A stretch of DNA of 64,000 nucleotides from contig CAWHKD010000001.1 of assembly GCA_963829845.1 (NCBI GenBank), positions 29,366 through 93,365 on the forward strand, read 5' to 3'. A program made the position numbers and the translations under genes. Positions within the stretch are counted from its first letter, which is position 1. Every line of letters starts with the position of its first letter. The stretch is from Gaiellasilicea sp963829845. GTDB taxonomy: Bacteria > Actinomycetota > Thermoleophilia > Gaiellales > Gaiellaceae. This document shows, in pieces, positions 7,807-16,473 of this stretch. The notes below the pieces were generated by a model, which searched no databases, was not told the origin of the DNA, and saw nothing but the letters and a program-made list of their open reading frames with translations.

Positions 7807-9066
7807 ATGGTTGAGGCATTCGGAGATTCTGTACGCGGCGAGGAGTTCGCCTTCGTGCGACTCGTCGTCGACGGCGACCGGATCGTCGAGGCCGACGCGC
7901 CCGGGCTGTCCCGGCCGCTCGCCGGCCTGACGCTGCTCGAGGCGGCGGCCGTGCCCGGCGAGACGCTCGCGGCCGACGCGCTCGCGAACGCGCTTGCGCA
8001 GGTGTTCGGGGCCGAGCCCGACCCCGATCGGGTCGCCGTCGCGATGAGCGGCGGGGTCGACAGTGCGGTCGCTCTGCTGAGGGCCGGGCCGAACGCGATC
8101 GGCGTGACGCTCCGCCTGTGGCTCGACCCTGCGGGGCCGGACTCGGAGCGGGCGTGCTGCTCCCCGGAGGCCGTGATCGACGCGCGCGAGACCTGTCACG
8201 GGCTCGGGCTGCCCCACGTCACGCTCGACCTGCGCGAGGGGTTCCGCCGCGCCGTCGTCGACCCGTTCGTCGCCTCGTACGCGTGTGGTGAGACACCGAA
8301 TCCGTGCGGACGCTGCAACGGGGAGTTCCGCTTCACCGAGCTGCTCAACTTCACCGACCGCGCAGGCGCGGCCGCGCTCTGGACCGGCCACTACGCCCGC
8401 ATCGTCGAGCGCGACGCGCGGAGGTTGCTCGCCCGCGCGGCAGACCCGGACAAGGATCAGTCCTACATGCTCGCGCCGCTCGATCCGGCGCGCCTCGAGC
8501 GGGTTGGATTCCCTCTCGGCGAACAGACGAAGGCGGAGACCCGCAACGAGGCAGCGGCCGCCGGCCTCGGCGTCGCGGAGCGGCGCGAGAGCCAGGAGGC
8601 GTGCTTTCTCGCGGGCGGCGACTACCGGGCCTTCCTCGAGCGGCAGGGGCTCGAGCAGGCCGAGGGCTCGATCGTCGACGAGGACGGGACCGAGCTCGGC
8701 CGGCACGAGGGCGTCTGGCGCTACACCCCTGGGCAGCGTCGCGGGATCGGCGTCGCTGCAGCCGAGCCGCTCTACGCGCTGCGCTCGGACGTGGCTACCA
8801 ACACGCTCGTTGTGGGGCCGCGCGGATCGCTTGCCTGCTCCGCGGTCGAGGTCCGCGGCGCCCTGTACGCGCCGGCGGGGGATGTCGAGGCGAAGCTGCG
8901 CTACCGCTCGCCGGCGCTGCCCGCGCGTGTGACCGAGACGGCGACCGGATTCACGCTCGAGCTCGCCGAGCCCGCCTACGGCGTCGCACCTGGCCAGATC
9001 GCGGTGCTCTACGACGACGACGCGGTGGTCGGTTGCGGCGTGGTGTCGTCTGCGACGCGCAATTAG
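7807..9066 (+). CDS. mnmA: tRNA-specific 2-thiouridylase MnmA with N-terminal extension
   Basis: Installs the 2-thio group on wobble U34 of Lys, Glu and Gln tRNAs. The PP-loop ATP motif is VAVAMSGGVDSAVALL at about residue 80. The first catalytic Cys lies in TPNPCGRCNGEFRF and the persulfide-forming Cys in ESQEACFLAGGDY. DPDKDQSYML and TPGQRRGIGV are further family motifs. The protein is 419 residues, because about 75 residues precede the usual start. This extension (VRLVVDGDRIVEADAPG, then an Ala/Leu-rich helix) is not part of standard MnmA. The leaderless promoter places the start at 7807, so it is probably translated. Confidence 0.95.
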   Translation: MVEAFGDSVRGEEFAFVRLVVDGDRIVEADAPGLSRPLAGLTLLEAAAVPGETLAADALANALAQVFGAEPDPDRVAVAMSGGVDSAVALLRAGPNAIGVTLRLWLDPAGPDSERACCSPEAVIDARETCHGLGLPHVTLDLREGFRRAVVDPFVASYACGETPNPCGRCNGEFRFTELLNFTDRAGAAALWTGHYARIVERDARRLLARAADPDKDQSYMLAPLDPARLERVGFPLGEQTKAETRNEAAAAGLGVAERRESQEACFLAGGDYRAFLERQGLEQAEGSIVDEDGTELGRHEGVWRYTPGQRRGIGVAAAEPLYALRSDVATNTLVVGPRGSLACSAVEVRGALYAPAGDVEAKLRYRSPALPARVTETATGFTLELAEPAYGVAPGQIAVLYDDDAVVGCGVVSSATRN

Positions 9067-9069
9067 GAT
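9064..9069 (+). promoter_or_regulatory. -10 hexamer for the DUF948-like gene
   Basis: TAGGAT overlaps the mnmA stop and lies 6 nt before the GTG at 9076. Confidence 0.5.
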
Positions 9070-9075
9070 GCTCGC

Positions 9076-9543
9076 GTGCAGCTTCTAGCCGCCACCGCGG
9101 GGGAGATCGCCGACTACGCCCTAGCCGTCTTCCTCATCGCCACCGGTCTCACCCTCGCGTATGCATTCGTGCGCCTGGGCGGAACCTTCGCGCGCCTTTC
9201 TTCGTTCATCAAGGGAACGGAACGCGAATTGATGCCCGTCATCCACAAGGTCGGCGAGAGCGTCGACAAGGTGAACGGGCAACTGGACAAGGTGGATCAG
9301 GTGACGGACAGCGCAGTGGACATGGCGGACAGCGCGGACACAGCGGTACGGGCCGTGAGCATGGCGATCACGCGCCCCGTGCAGAAGATCGCCGGCTTTG
9401 CCGCGGGTCTGACGCACGGCGCCGCGACGTTCAAGGCCCGTCGCAGCTTCGGCGAGGCCGTCCAGAGCGCGAAGGAAGCAGCCGCACGGCGTGAGCGAGA
9501 CCTCGAAGAGGAACTTCGCGCCGCCGACACCGGCACGACTTGA
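9076..9543 (+). CDS. DUF948-like membrane-anchored coiled-coil protein
   Basis: A 155-residue protein with one N-terminal membrane helix (about residues 12-32, ALAVFLIATGLTLAYAF). A heptad-rich region follows (VIHKVGESVDKVNGQLDKV, then VTDSAVDMADSADTAV), and the C-terminus is charged and helical. This order is typical of DUF948/YtxG-like proteins, which are sometimes linked to general stress genes. Here it precedes an RsbW-like gene and a stress-type sigma factor, overlapping the former. Biochemical function is unknown. Confidence 0.75.
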   Translation: MQLLAATAGEIADYALAVFLIATGLTLAYAFVRLGGTFARLSSFIKGTERELMPVIHKVGESVDKVNGQLDKVDQVTDSAVDMADSADTAVRAVSMAITRPVQKIAGFAAGLTHGAATFKARRSFGEAVQSAKEAAARRERDLEEELRAADTGTT

Positions 9544-9944
9544 TGGAGACGCAGGTGCTCGACACCGTCGAGATCACGATTCCGCGCGAACGCGACTTCT
9601 CGATCATCGCCGAGTTGGTCATCGGCGGGATCGCAGCGCGGCACGACCTCACGCTCGAGGCGCTCGACGACCTGCAGCTCGCGCTCGGGTCGCTGCTCGA
9701 GCATGACGAGGACGGCGACGGGGAGATCAGCGTGCTGCTTCGGGTCGGCGGCGGCTCGATCGACGTCTCGGTGGGGCCTGTCGGCGAGCGCACCCTCGCC
9801 GAGCTTGAACGCGAACCCGGCGAGACTCTCGGCCTCCGCCGGCTGCTCGACTCGACCGTCGACGACGCGAGCGTGAGCGAGCGCAGTGGTGGCGCGTGGG
9901 TCGACCTGCGCAAGGGATTCCCGCCCGCGGAGCCGCGGGCATGA
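9543..9944 (+). CDS. RsbW/SpoIIAB-like protein lacking the ATP-binding N-box
   Basis: A 133-residue protein with the outline of an anti-sigma factor kinase: EITIPRERDFSIIAELVIGGIAAR at the N-terminus, a V-D-V strand (SIDVSVGPVGE) and a C-terminal GLRRLLDSTVDD...WVDLRKGF similar to RsbW tails. Where kinases have AVSEACTNAVEHA, this protein has LALGSLLEHD, so the N-box Glu and Asn are missing. It may bind the sigma factor without kinase activity. It is coupled to the sigma gene by ATGA and to the preceding gene by a one-base overlap; I chose ATG 9543 over TTG 9540. Confidence 0.65.
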   Translation: METQVLDTVEITIPRERDFSIIAELVIGGIAARHDLTLEALDDLQLALGSLLEHDEDGDGEISVLLRVGGGSIDVSVGPVGERTLAELEREPGETLGLRRLLDSTVDDASVSERSGGAWVDLRKGFPPAEPRA

Positions 9945-10720
9945 CGCGCGCCTCCGACAAGGCGCTGCTGCGTCGCTACCACGAGCAGGGCGACCTCGCC
10001 GCGCGCGAGCAGCTGATCGAGCAGTACCTCTCGCTCGTCCGCTCCCTCGCCCGCCGCTACGCCTACCGCGGCGAGCAGCTCGACGACCTCGTCCAGATCG
10101 GCTGCATCGGCCTGATCAAGGCGATCGACCGCTTCGACATCGACCGCGGCGTCGAGCTCACGACGTACGCGACGCCGAACATCATCGGCGAGATCAAGCG
10201 GCACTTCCGCGACAAGGGCTGGGCCGTCCGCGTCCCGCGCGGCCTCCAAGAGCTGAACGTCCAGCTCTCGAAGATCGTCGAGGACCAGACCGTCCAGCTC
10301 GGCCGCTCGCCGACGATTCCGGAGCTCGCCAAGGCCGCGGGCGTGGAGGAGGAGCTCGTGCTCGAGGCGCTCGAGTCGGGCCGCGCCTACACGTCGCTCT
10401 CGCTCTCGGCGGGCGGGTCCGATGAGGACGGCGAGCTCGATCCGCTCGAGTCGCTCGGAACCGAGGAGCACCAGTACTCGGTTTCGGAGGACCGCGCCGT
10501 GCTCGCGCCCGGCTTTCGCGTGCTCGACGAGCGCGAACGACGGATCCTCCACCTGCGCTTCTTCGACGGGCTGACGCAGAGCCAGATCGCCCAGCACGTC
10601 GGGATCTCGCAGATGCATGTCTCGCGCCTGATCCGGCGGGCGCTCGAGAAGATCCGCGACGAGATCGCGACCGACGAGCAGCTCGAGGCGATTCCGGCCC
10701 GGAAGCGCGCGGCGGGCTGA
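9941..10720 (+). CDS. RNA polymerase sigma factor, SigB/SigF family
   Basis: A 259-residue group 3 sigma-70 factor, directing RNA polymerase to general-stress type promoters. Region 2 is complete (LVQIGCIGLIKAIDRFD then TYATPNIIGEIKRHFRDKGW). Region 3 follows (RVPRGLQELN), and region 4 ends with a helix-turn-helix (GLTQSQIAQHVGISQMHVSRLIRRALEKIR). Region 1.1 is absent. The ATG at 9941 overlaps the stop of the RsbW-like partner, the usual anti-sigma/sigma pairing. Confidence 0.92.
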   Translation: MTRASDKALLRRYHEQGDLAAREQLIEQYLSLVRSLARRYAYRGEQLDDLVQIGCIGLIKAIDRFDIDRGVELTTYATPNIIGEIKRHFRDKGWAVRVPRGLQELNVQLSKIVEDQTVQLGRSPTIPELAKAAGVEEELVLEALESGRAYTSLSLSAGGSDEDGELDPLESLGTEEHQYSVSEDRAVLAPGFRVLDERERRILHLRFFDGLTQSQIAQHVGISQMHVSRLIRRALEKIRDEIATDEQLEAIPARKRAAG

Positions 10721-10754
10721 GCCGGCGCCCAACGGCCGAACGCACCTCCCCACC

Positions 10755-10760
10755 TACAAT
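10755..10760 (+). promoter_or_regulatory. -10 hexamer for alaS
   Basis: TACAAT lies 6 nt before the GTG at 10767, one of the best matches in the window. No clear -35 is seen. Confidence 0.65.
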
Positions 10761-10766
10761 CCCAGC

Positions 10767-13295
10767 GTGCGTACGAGCGCCGAGCTGCGCGAGGGCTTCC
10801 TCGCCTTCATGGAGGAGAAGGGCCACACACGGCTGCCGTCGTGGCCGCTCGTGCCGCGCGCGGACGACCACTCGACATTGCTGACGACGGCGGGGATGCA
10901 GCCGCAGATGCCGTTCTTCCTCGGGCGGGAGGAGCCGCCGGCGCTGCTGACTGCGACTTCGCAGAAGTGCTTTCGCACGCCCGACATCGACGAGGTCGGC
11001 ACCGACGGCCACCACCTCACCTTCTACGAGATGCTCGGCAACTTCTCGTTCGGGCAGTACTTCAAGGCGGGGGCGATCGAGCTGGCGCGCGAGTTGATCC
11101 AGGAGCGGCTGAAGCTCGACTGGGATCGCGTCTGGGTGACGATCCATGCCGGCGACCCCGCTTTCAAGCTTGGGCCGGACGAGGTCGCGATCAGGGAGTG
11201 GGAGGCCGTCGGGATGCCACCCGAGCGGATCGTTCCGCTCCCGAGCTCGGAGAACTTCTGGTCGGTCGGCGGCCCCGGGCCATGCGGCCCCGACTCGGAG
11301 ATCTACTGGGACTGGGGCGCCGAGCACGGCTGCGGAGACCCGACCTGCGCTCCGGCCTGCCCGCGCTGCGACCGCTTTCTCGAGTTCTGGAACCTCGTCT
11401 TCATGGAGTACGAGCAGCACCCCGACGGGAGACTGACGCCGCTGCCGAAGCAGAACATCGACACCGGGATGGGGCTCGAGCGGCTGGCAGCGGTCGTCCA
11501 GGATGTGCCGAACCGCTCCGTCTACGAGACCGACGGCTACCAGGCGATCATGGACTGGGTCGCGGCCGAGAGCCGCGTCGCATACGGCGACTCGGCCGCG
11601 GCGACCAAGGCTCATCGCGTGCTCGCCGACCACGGCCGCGGGATGACGTTCCTCGTCGGCGACGGCGTCACGCCGTCGAACGAGGGCCGCGGCTACGTCC
11701 TGCGCCGGATCATCCGCCGCGCCGTCCATCAGGCGCGCACGATCGGCCTCGAACAGCTTTGGGGAATCAGCGACGTCGTGGTCGAGCAGATGGGGCCGTG
11801 GTTCCCGGAGCTGCCCGACCACCGTGGTCGGATTCGGGACGTGCTCCGGGCCGAGGAGGAGCGCTTCACGGAGACGCTGGCGCGCGGGATGAAGCTGTTC
11901 GAGGAGGTCGCCGCGAGCCGCGCGATCTCCGGCAAGGACGCCTTCGACCTGACCGCGACCTACGGCTTTCCCTTCGAGCTGACGACCGAGCTGGCGCTCG
12001 AGCGCGGGATTCCGGTCGACGAGGACGGCTACCGCGAGCGGATGGCGGAGCATCGCGAGGTGTCGCGCGGGGCCGGCTCACGGACCGCGGGCGTCCTGCC
12101 CGGGCCGCCGGCCGCCTTCGTCGGCTACGAGCAGACCGAGGTGCTGACCGCGATCGTCGGGCTCAACGATCTCGGCGACGGCACCTTCGAGGCCAAGCTC
12201 GAGCGCTCGCCGTTCTATCCGGCCGGCGGCGGCCAAGTCTCCGACCAGGGTTGGATCGAGCACGACGAGACCGGCGCGCGGGCCGAGCTCCACGACGCCG
12301 TCCGGGTCGGCGACGACCAGACGCTCGTGTTCGAGGGTGAGGGGTTCGCTGTCGGCGACCGCGTCAAGGCCGTCGTCCCCTGGGCCGTCCGCTTCCCGAC
12401 GATGGCCAACCACACGGCCACGCATCTCCTGCACGAGTCGCTGCGACGCGTGCTCGGCGATCACGTCCAGCAGGCAGGCTCCGCTGTCCGCCCCGACAAG
12501 CTGCGCTTCGATTTCACGCATGAGCAGGCGCTGACCCCGGAGGAGCGCGCCCAGGTCGAGGAGCTCGTCAACGAGCAGGTCTTCGCCGCACGGCCGGTGC
12601 GGACCTTCGAGACGCCGATCGACGAGGCGCGGCGGCTCGGAGCCCAGATGCTTTTCGGCGAGAAGTACGGCGAGATCGTCCGCGTGGTCGAGATCGACGG
12701 CTTCTCACGCGAGCTCTGCGGCGGCACGCACGTCCGCTCGACGGCCGAGATCGGGCCGTTCGTGATCCTGTCCGAGGGCTCCGTCGGCTCGGGCGCCCGC
12801 CGGATCGAGGCGATCACCTCAGGCGACGCGTTCGCGTTGCTGCACGAGCGGGCGAAGGAGGGTGACGCGCTGCGGGGCGAGCTGGCGAAGGCACGCAAGG
12901 AGGCGAAGCAGGGCGGTGGTGGTGGCGGGAAGGGCGACGCTGCCGACTTCACCGTCACCCGCGAGACCGCAGCGGGCGGCGTCAACGTGCTCGTCGTCGA
13001 CGTCAAGAGCGGCGACCCGCTCCAGGTCTCCGACACGCTGAAGCAACAGCATGCGCCGGCGGCAGTGATCGTCGGCGTGCGCGACAGTGGCGCCGCTCAG
13101 CTCCTGATCAATCTCGATAAGTCGCTCGAGAGCCGCGGCGTCAACGCGGGCGACGTGATTCGCGAGGCGGCTTCGCTCATCGGCGGCAAAGGTGGTGGCA
13201 GGCCGACGATGGCGCGCGCGGGCGGCAAAGACGCGGCCGGCCTCGACAACGCCGTCGCGCTCGCCGAACAGACCATTCTCGAGGCGCTCGCCTGA
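10767..13295 (+). CDS. alaS: Alanyl-tRNA synthetase
   Basis: An 842-residue class II synthetase. The catalytic core has HSTLLTTAGMQPQMPFF, TSQKCFRTPDIDEVG and FYEMLGNFSFGQYF. The editing domain carries the zinc motif in NHTATHLLHESL with CGGTHV downstream. A C-terminal dimerisation domain contains GGGRPTMARAGG, close to the family GGKGGGRPDMAQAGG. A short Gly-rich linker (KQGGGGGGKG) lies near residue 712. The promoter supports the GTG start. It is followed at once by ruvX and mltG, a common order. Confidence 0.97.
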   Translation: MRTSAELREGFLAFMEEKGHTRLPSWPLVPRADDHSTLLTTAGMQPQMPFFLGREEPPALLTATSQKCFRTPDIDEVGTDGHHLTFYEMLGNFSFGQYFKAGAIELARELIQERLKLDWDRVWVTIHAGDPAFKLGPDEVAIREWEAVGMPPERIVPLPSSENFWSVGGPGPCGPDSEIYWDWGAEHGCGDPTCAPACPRCDRFLEFWNLVFMEYEQHPDGRLTPLPKQNIDTGMGLERLAAVVQDVPNRSVYETDGYQAIMDWVAAESRVAYGDSAAATKAHRVLADHGRGMTFLVGDGVTPSNEGRGYVLRRIIRRAVHQARTIGLEQLWGISDVVVEQMGPWFPELPDHRGRIRDVLRAEEERFTETLARGMKLFEEVAASRAISGKDAFDLTATYGFPFELTTELALERGIPVDEDGYRERMAEHREVSRGAGSRTAGVLPGPPAAFVGYEQTEVLTAIVGLNDLGDGTFEAKLERSPFYPAGGGQVSDQGWIEHDETGARAELHDAVRVGDDQTLVFEGEGFAVGDRVKAVVPWAVRFPTMANHTATHLLHESLRRVLGDHVQQAGSAVRPDKLRFDFTHEQALTPEERAQVEELVNEQVFAARPVRTFETPIDEARRLGAQMLFGEKYGEIVRVVEIDGFSRELCGGTHVRSTAEIGPFVILSEGSVGSGARRIEAITSGDAFALLHERAKEGDALRGELAKARKEAKQGGGGGGKGDAADFTVTRETAAGGVNVLVVDVKSGDPLQVSDTLKQQHAPAAVIVGVRDSGAAQLLINLDKSLESRGVNAGDVIREAASLIGGKGGGRPTMARAGGKDAAGLDNAVALAEQTILEALA

Positions 13296-13297
13296 AG

Positions 13298-13687
13298 GTG
13301 ATCGCCCTCGACTACGGCTCGGCGCGCACAGGCGTCGCCGTCTCCGACGCAACCGGGACGCTGGCGCGGCCCGTCGGCGTTGTCGAGCGCGCCGCTTCGC
13401 CGGCCGGTCTGCGCGAGCTCGTCGCGCTCGTCGCAGCCGAAGGCGCCGAGCGCGTCGTCGTCGGCCTGCCGCTGACCCTGCGGGGCGCAGCCGGAGCACA
13501 GGCGCAGGAGACGGCGGAGTTCGTCGCCTCGCTCGAGGCGGTCCTCGACGTGCCAGTCGAGTCGTTCGACGAGCGCTTCACGACCGCGCTCGCTGCCTCC
13601 GGGCCTTCCTCCAAGACGCCCGAGGACGCGCGCGCCGCCGCGCATCTGCTCGAGAGCTGGTTGGCATGGACGAGCCGAGAGGCGTAA
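13298..13687 (+). CDS. ruvX: Putative pre-16S rRNA nuclease / Holliday junction resolvase RuvX
   Basis: A 129-residue YqgF-family protein with an RNase H-like fold. The start IALDYGSARTGVAVSD has the first catalytic Asp, VVVGLPLTLRG is the second strand motif, and SFDERFTT carries the conserved DER. The family matures the 16S rRNA 5' end; a junction resolvase role is also proposed. The GTG start lies 3 bases after alaS, and the stop overlaps mltG as TAATG. Confidence 0.92.
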   Translation: MIALDYGSARTGVAVSDATGTLARPVGVVERAASPAGLRELVALVAAEGAERVVVGLPLTLRGAAGAQAQETAEFVASLEAVLDVPVESFDERFTTALAASGPSSKTPEDARAAAHLLESWLAWTSREA

Positions 13688-14595
13688 TGCCGCCGAAGCC
13701 CGGCCGCCCTGCAGAGCGGCCCCCGAAGGGGCAGGTCGCCCGCCGCCGCGCGATCGCCGCGCTCCTGCTCGTCGGCTTCCTCGGGCTTGCGCTCTGGCTC
13801 GGGGTCAGCGCGTTCGGCGACAGCGACACCAACGAGCCGCCACCCGCGACGACCGTCGCGGTAGCGAAGCCGAAGATCCTCCGCATCGTCTTCCCCGAGG
13901 GCTTCACGCGGAAAGAGATGGTCACCCGCGTGGCCGAAGTACGGCAGATCGCGAAAACAAAGCGGAAGGTGACTCCGGCGCTCTCCGGCAACACCTATGC
14001 GAAGGCATCGAAGTCGGCGCCGGTGCCGCTGTCGTTCAAGAAGAACGCGAAGGGGATCGAGGGCTTCCTCTTCCCGGCCACCTACGAGTTCACGCCGAAG
14101 ACGACGAGCGCTCAGTTGGTCGACGACCAGATCGAGCACTTCGAGAGAAACTGGGCCAAGGTCGACCTCGCCGCGGCGAAGAAGAAGAACCTGACGCCCT
14201 ACGACGTCCTGATCATCGCCTCGATGGTCGAGAAGGAGACGATTGCGCCGGACGAGCGGCCGAAGGTCGCGGCAGTGATCTACAACCGGCTCAAGGCGCG
14301 GATGCCGCTTGGGATCGACGCCACGATCCGGTACGGGCTGGACGTCCCCGGCACCGAGGCACTGCGGGTCTCGCAACTCGAGAGCGACAACCCGTACAAC
14401 ACGCGCAACCGCACCGGGCTGCCGCCGACGCCGATCGCGAATCCCGGGCTTGCGTCGATGCAGGCGGCAGCACACCCGGCGAAGGTCAACTATCTCTACT
14501 TCGTGCGCAAGCCGGACCGCATCCATCACTTCTTCACGGCGAGCGAGAAGGAGTTCTACGCGAAGGCCTGCGAGTACGGCTACGGCTGCGGCTAG
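13687..14595 (+). CDS. mltG: Endolytic murein transglycosylase MltG
   Basis: A 302-residue membrane-anchored YceG-like lytic transglycosylase that cuts nascent glycan strands. A basic cytoplasmic N-terminus leads to one transmembrane helix (IAALLLVGFLGLALWLGVSA). A LysM-like portion has GFTRKEMVTRVAEV, and the catalytic domain has IASMVEKETIAPDERPKVAAV with the catalytic Glu. NPYNTRNRTGLPPTPIANPG is a family signature. The ATG at 13687 overlaps the ruvX stop; an in-frame ATG at 13666 is an alternative. Confidence 0.93.
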   Translation: MPPKPGRPAERPPKGQVARRRAIAALLLVGFLGLALWLGVSAFGDSDTNEPPPATTVAVAKPKILRIVFPEGFTRKEMVTRVAEVRQIAKTKRKVTPALSGNTYAKASKSAPVPLSFKKNAKGIEGFLFPATYEFTPKTTSAQLVDDQIEHFERNWAKVDLAAAKKKNLTPYDVLIIASMVEKETIAPDERPKVAAVIYNRLKARMPLGIDATIRYGLDVPGTEALRVSQLESDNPYNTRNRTGLPPTPIANPGLASMQAAAHPAKVNYLYFVRKPDRIHHFFTASEKEFYAKACEYGYGCG

Positions 14596-14600
14596 ACCTC

Positions 14601-14680
14601 GTGTCTATCAGTCACAAGCTCCCTCGATTCCGCGTAACCATGCGGGTCGGTCGTGCGCTTGTGTCTATCAGTCACAAGCT
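14601..14680 (+). repeat. Paired repeat element, locus A
   Basis: The exact 20-base sequence GTGTCTATCAGTCACAAGCT occurs at 14601-14620 and 14661-14680, and each copy can form a 6-bp hairpin (CTTGTG/CACAAG; CTCGTG in the first). Between them lies CGCGTAACCATGCGG (14631-14645). Locus B at 20441-20521 has the same design in inverted orientation. The second copy abuts the aroE start codon. Confidence 0.7.
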
Positions 14681-15397
14681 ATGATCGGCGGGACGACAAC
14701 GCTTGTCGGGCTGCTCCGCGACCCGAAGGTCGACTCGCTCTCGCCTCGAATGCAGAACGCGGCATTCGCCGCGCTCGCGCTCGACATCGCATACGTACCG
14801 CTCGGGGTTGCGCCGGAGCGGCTCGAGGAGGCGGTACGCGGCCTCGTCGCGCTCGGCTTTGCCGGTGCGAACGTGACAACGCCGCACAAGCGGGCCGTCG
14901 TTGCGTTCTGCGACGAGGTCGAGGGAGGCGTCGAGTCGGTGAACACGCTCGTGATCCGCGACGGGCGCGTGCTCGGCTCGAGCACCGACACGGCCGCACT
15001 CGGCGATCGCCTGCCCGCACGCGCCGCTGTGATCGGCCACGGCGGGGCTGCGACGGCCTGGATCGCCGAGCTGGCGGCACGTGGCGCGACCGTCGACGTC
15101 TTCGCACGCACGGGTGCGTGGCCGCCGCGCACGGAGAGCGCCGAGCTCATCGTGCACGCGACGCCTGTCAAGGACCAGCTGCTCTTCGAGCCTCGGAAGG
15201 ATCAGACCGTGATCGACCTTGCCTACCACGCCGAAGGAGGTGAGACCTCGCACGCAGCCGTGGCACGCGCCGCCGGGTGCGAGCTCGTCGACGGGCTCGA
15301 TGTGCTCGTCGCGCAGGGCGCTGCCTCGTTCGAGCGCTGGACCGGGGTGCCCGCTCCCATTGACGTCATGCGCGCCGCAGTACGCTCTCCGGCGTGA
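14681..15397 (+). CDS. aroE: Shikimate dehydrogenase (short form)
   Basis: NADP-dependent reduction of 3-dehydroshikimate to shikimate. Motifs: FAGANVTTPHKRAV with the catalytic Lys, SVNTLVIRDGRVLGSSTDT with the second substrate-binding Asp, a nucleotide-binding VIGHGGAATAW, and VAQGAASFERWTG near the C-terminus. At 238 residues it is 30-40 shorter than usual, mainly in the nucleotide-binding half. The ATG at 14681 follows the repeat by no bases, with no ribosome-binding site. The stop overlaps aroC. Confidence 0.9.
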   Translation: MIGGTTTLVGLLRDPKVDSLSPRMQNAAFAALALDIAYVPLGVAPERLEEAVRGLVALGFAGANVTTPHKRAVVAFCDEVEGGVESVNTLVIRDGRVLGSSTDTAALGDRLPARAAVIGHGGAATAWIAELAARGATVDVFARTGAWPPRTESAELIVHATPVKDQLLFEPRKDQTVIDLAYHAEGGETSHAAVARAAGCELVDGLDVLVAQGAASFERWTGVPAPIDVMRAAVRSPA

Positions 15398-16473
15398 CGC
15401 TCGCTCTCTCCACCGCCGGCGAGTCGCACGGGCCGGCGCTCGTCGCGATTCTGACCGGCCTCCCGGCCGGGCTCACGCTCGACCGGGCCGCGATCGACGC
15501 CGACCTTCATCGCCGCCAGCAGGGCTACGGGCGCAGCCCGCGCCAGCAGCTCGAGCAGGACGAGGTCGAGGTGCTCGCGGGCCTTCGGCACGGGCGCACG
15601 CTCGGGACGCCGCTCGCACTCGTCGTCCGCAACCGGGATCACAAGAACTGGGAGTGGGGGATGAATCCCTGGCCGCCCGACGGCGAGCCTTCGGGGAAGG
15701 GGACGAAGCCCGTGACGCTGCCCCGTCCCGGCCACGCCGATCTCGCAGGTGTCCTCAAGTACGGCCACGAGGACGTCCGCGACGCGCTCGAACGCGCAAG
15801 CGCGCGCCACACGGCCGTATACGTCGCCGCAGGAGCGGTGGCCAAGACGCTGCTGAGTGAGCTCGGGATTACCGTCGCGGGCACGGTGCTCGAGATCGGC
15901 GGGGAGCGGGAGGCTTGGGAGACGGCGATTGACGCGGCCCGTGCCGACCGGGACACGCTCGGCGGCATCGTCGAGGTCCGCGCACGCGGCGTCTTTGCGG
16001 GACTCGGCTCCTATGCGACGCGCGAGGACCGGCTCGACGCGCGCCTCGGGGCCGCGCTGCTGGGCATCCAGGCGGTCAAAGGCGTCGAGGTCGGCGACGG
16101 GTTCGCGCTCGCCCACGAGCGGGGCTCGGCGGCGCACGACGAGATCGAGCCCGGCTTGACCCGGCGCTCCAACCGGGCCGGCGGGATCGAAGCCGGGATC
16201 TCCAACGGCGAGGAGCTCGTCGTTCGCGCGGCGATGAAGCCGCTGCCGACGCTGATGCGGCCGCTCGACTCGGTCGACCTCGCCACGGGCACGGCGGCGC
16301 AGGCGCTCGTCGAGCGGAGCGATGTCGCCGCGGTCGAGGCACTCGCCGTGGTCGCGGAGGCGGCGGTCGCATGGGAGCTCGCGCGCGCCGCCCGCGAGAA
16401 GCTCGGCGGCGACGCGCTGGCCGACATGCTCGGTGCACATCGCGCCTACCTGGAGCGCATACGCACGCGCTAG
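15394..16473 (+). CDS. aroC: Chorismate synthase
   Basis: Converts EPSP to chorismate with reduced FMN. Family features over 359 residues include STAGESHGPALVAILTG at the N-terminus, the RRQQGYGR motif, LKYGHEDVRDALERASARHT, and RRSNRAGGIEAGISNGEELV. The C-terminal helix with an Arg/Asp-containing end is complete. The GTG start overlaps aroE as GTGA. All shikimate genes here are co-directional. Confidence 0.96.
   Translation: MTLALSTAGESHGPALVAILTGLPAGLTLDRAAIDADLHRRQQGYGRSPRQQLEQDEVEVLAGLRHGRTLGTPLALVVRNRDHKNWEWGMNPWPPDGEPSGKGTKPVTLPRPGHADLAGVLKYGHEDVRDALERASARHTAVYVAAGAVAKTLLSELGITVAGTVLEIGGEREAWETAIDAARADRDTLGGIVEVRARGVFAGLGSYATREDRLDARLGAALLGIQAVKGVEVGDGFALAHERGSAAHDEIEPGLTRRSNRAGGIEAGISNGEELVVRAAMKPLPTLMRPLDSVDLATGTAAQALVERSDVAAVEALAVVAEAAVAWELARAAREKLGGDALADMLGAHRAYLERIRTR

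Noticed and set aside
10194..12053. 619-codon minus-strand frame opposite sigma factor and alaS
   Set aside because: Antisense shadow of two well supported genes, no recognisable domain.
14601..14680. CRISPR array from the 20-base direct repeats
   Set aside because: Only two repeats, and the spacer shares its core with the other locus in inverted orientation; no cas genes.
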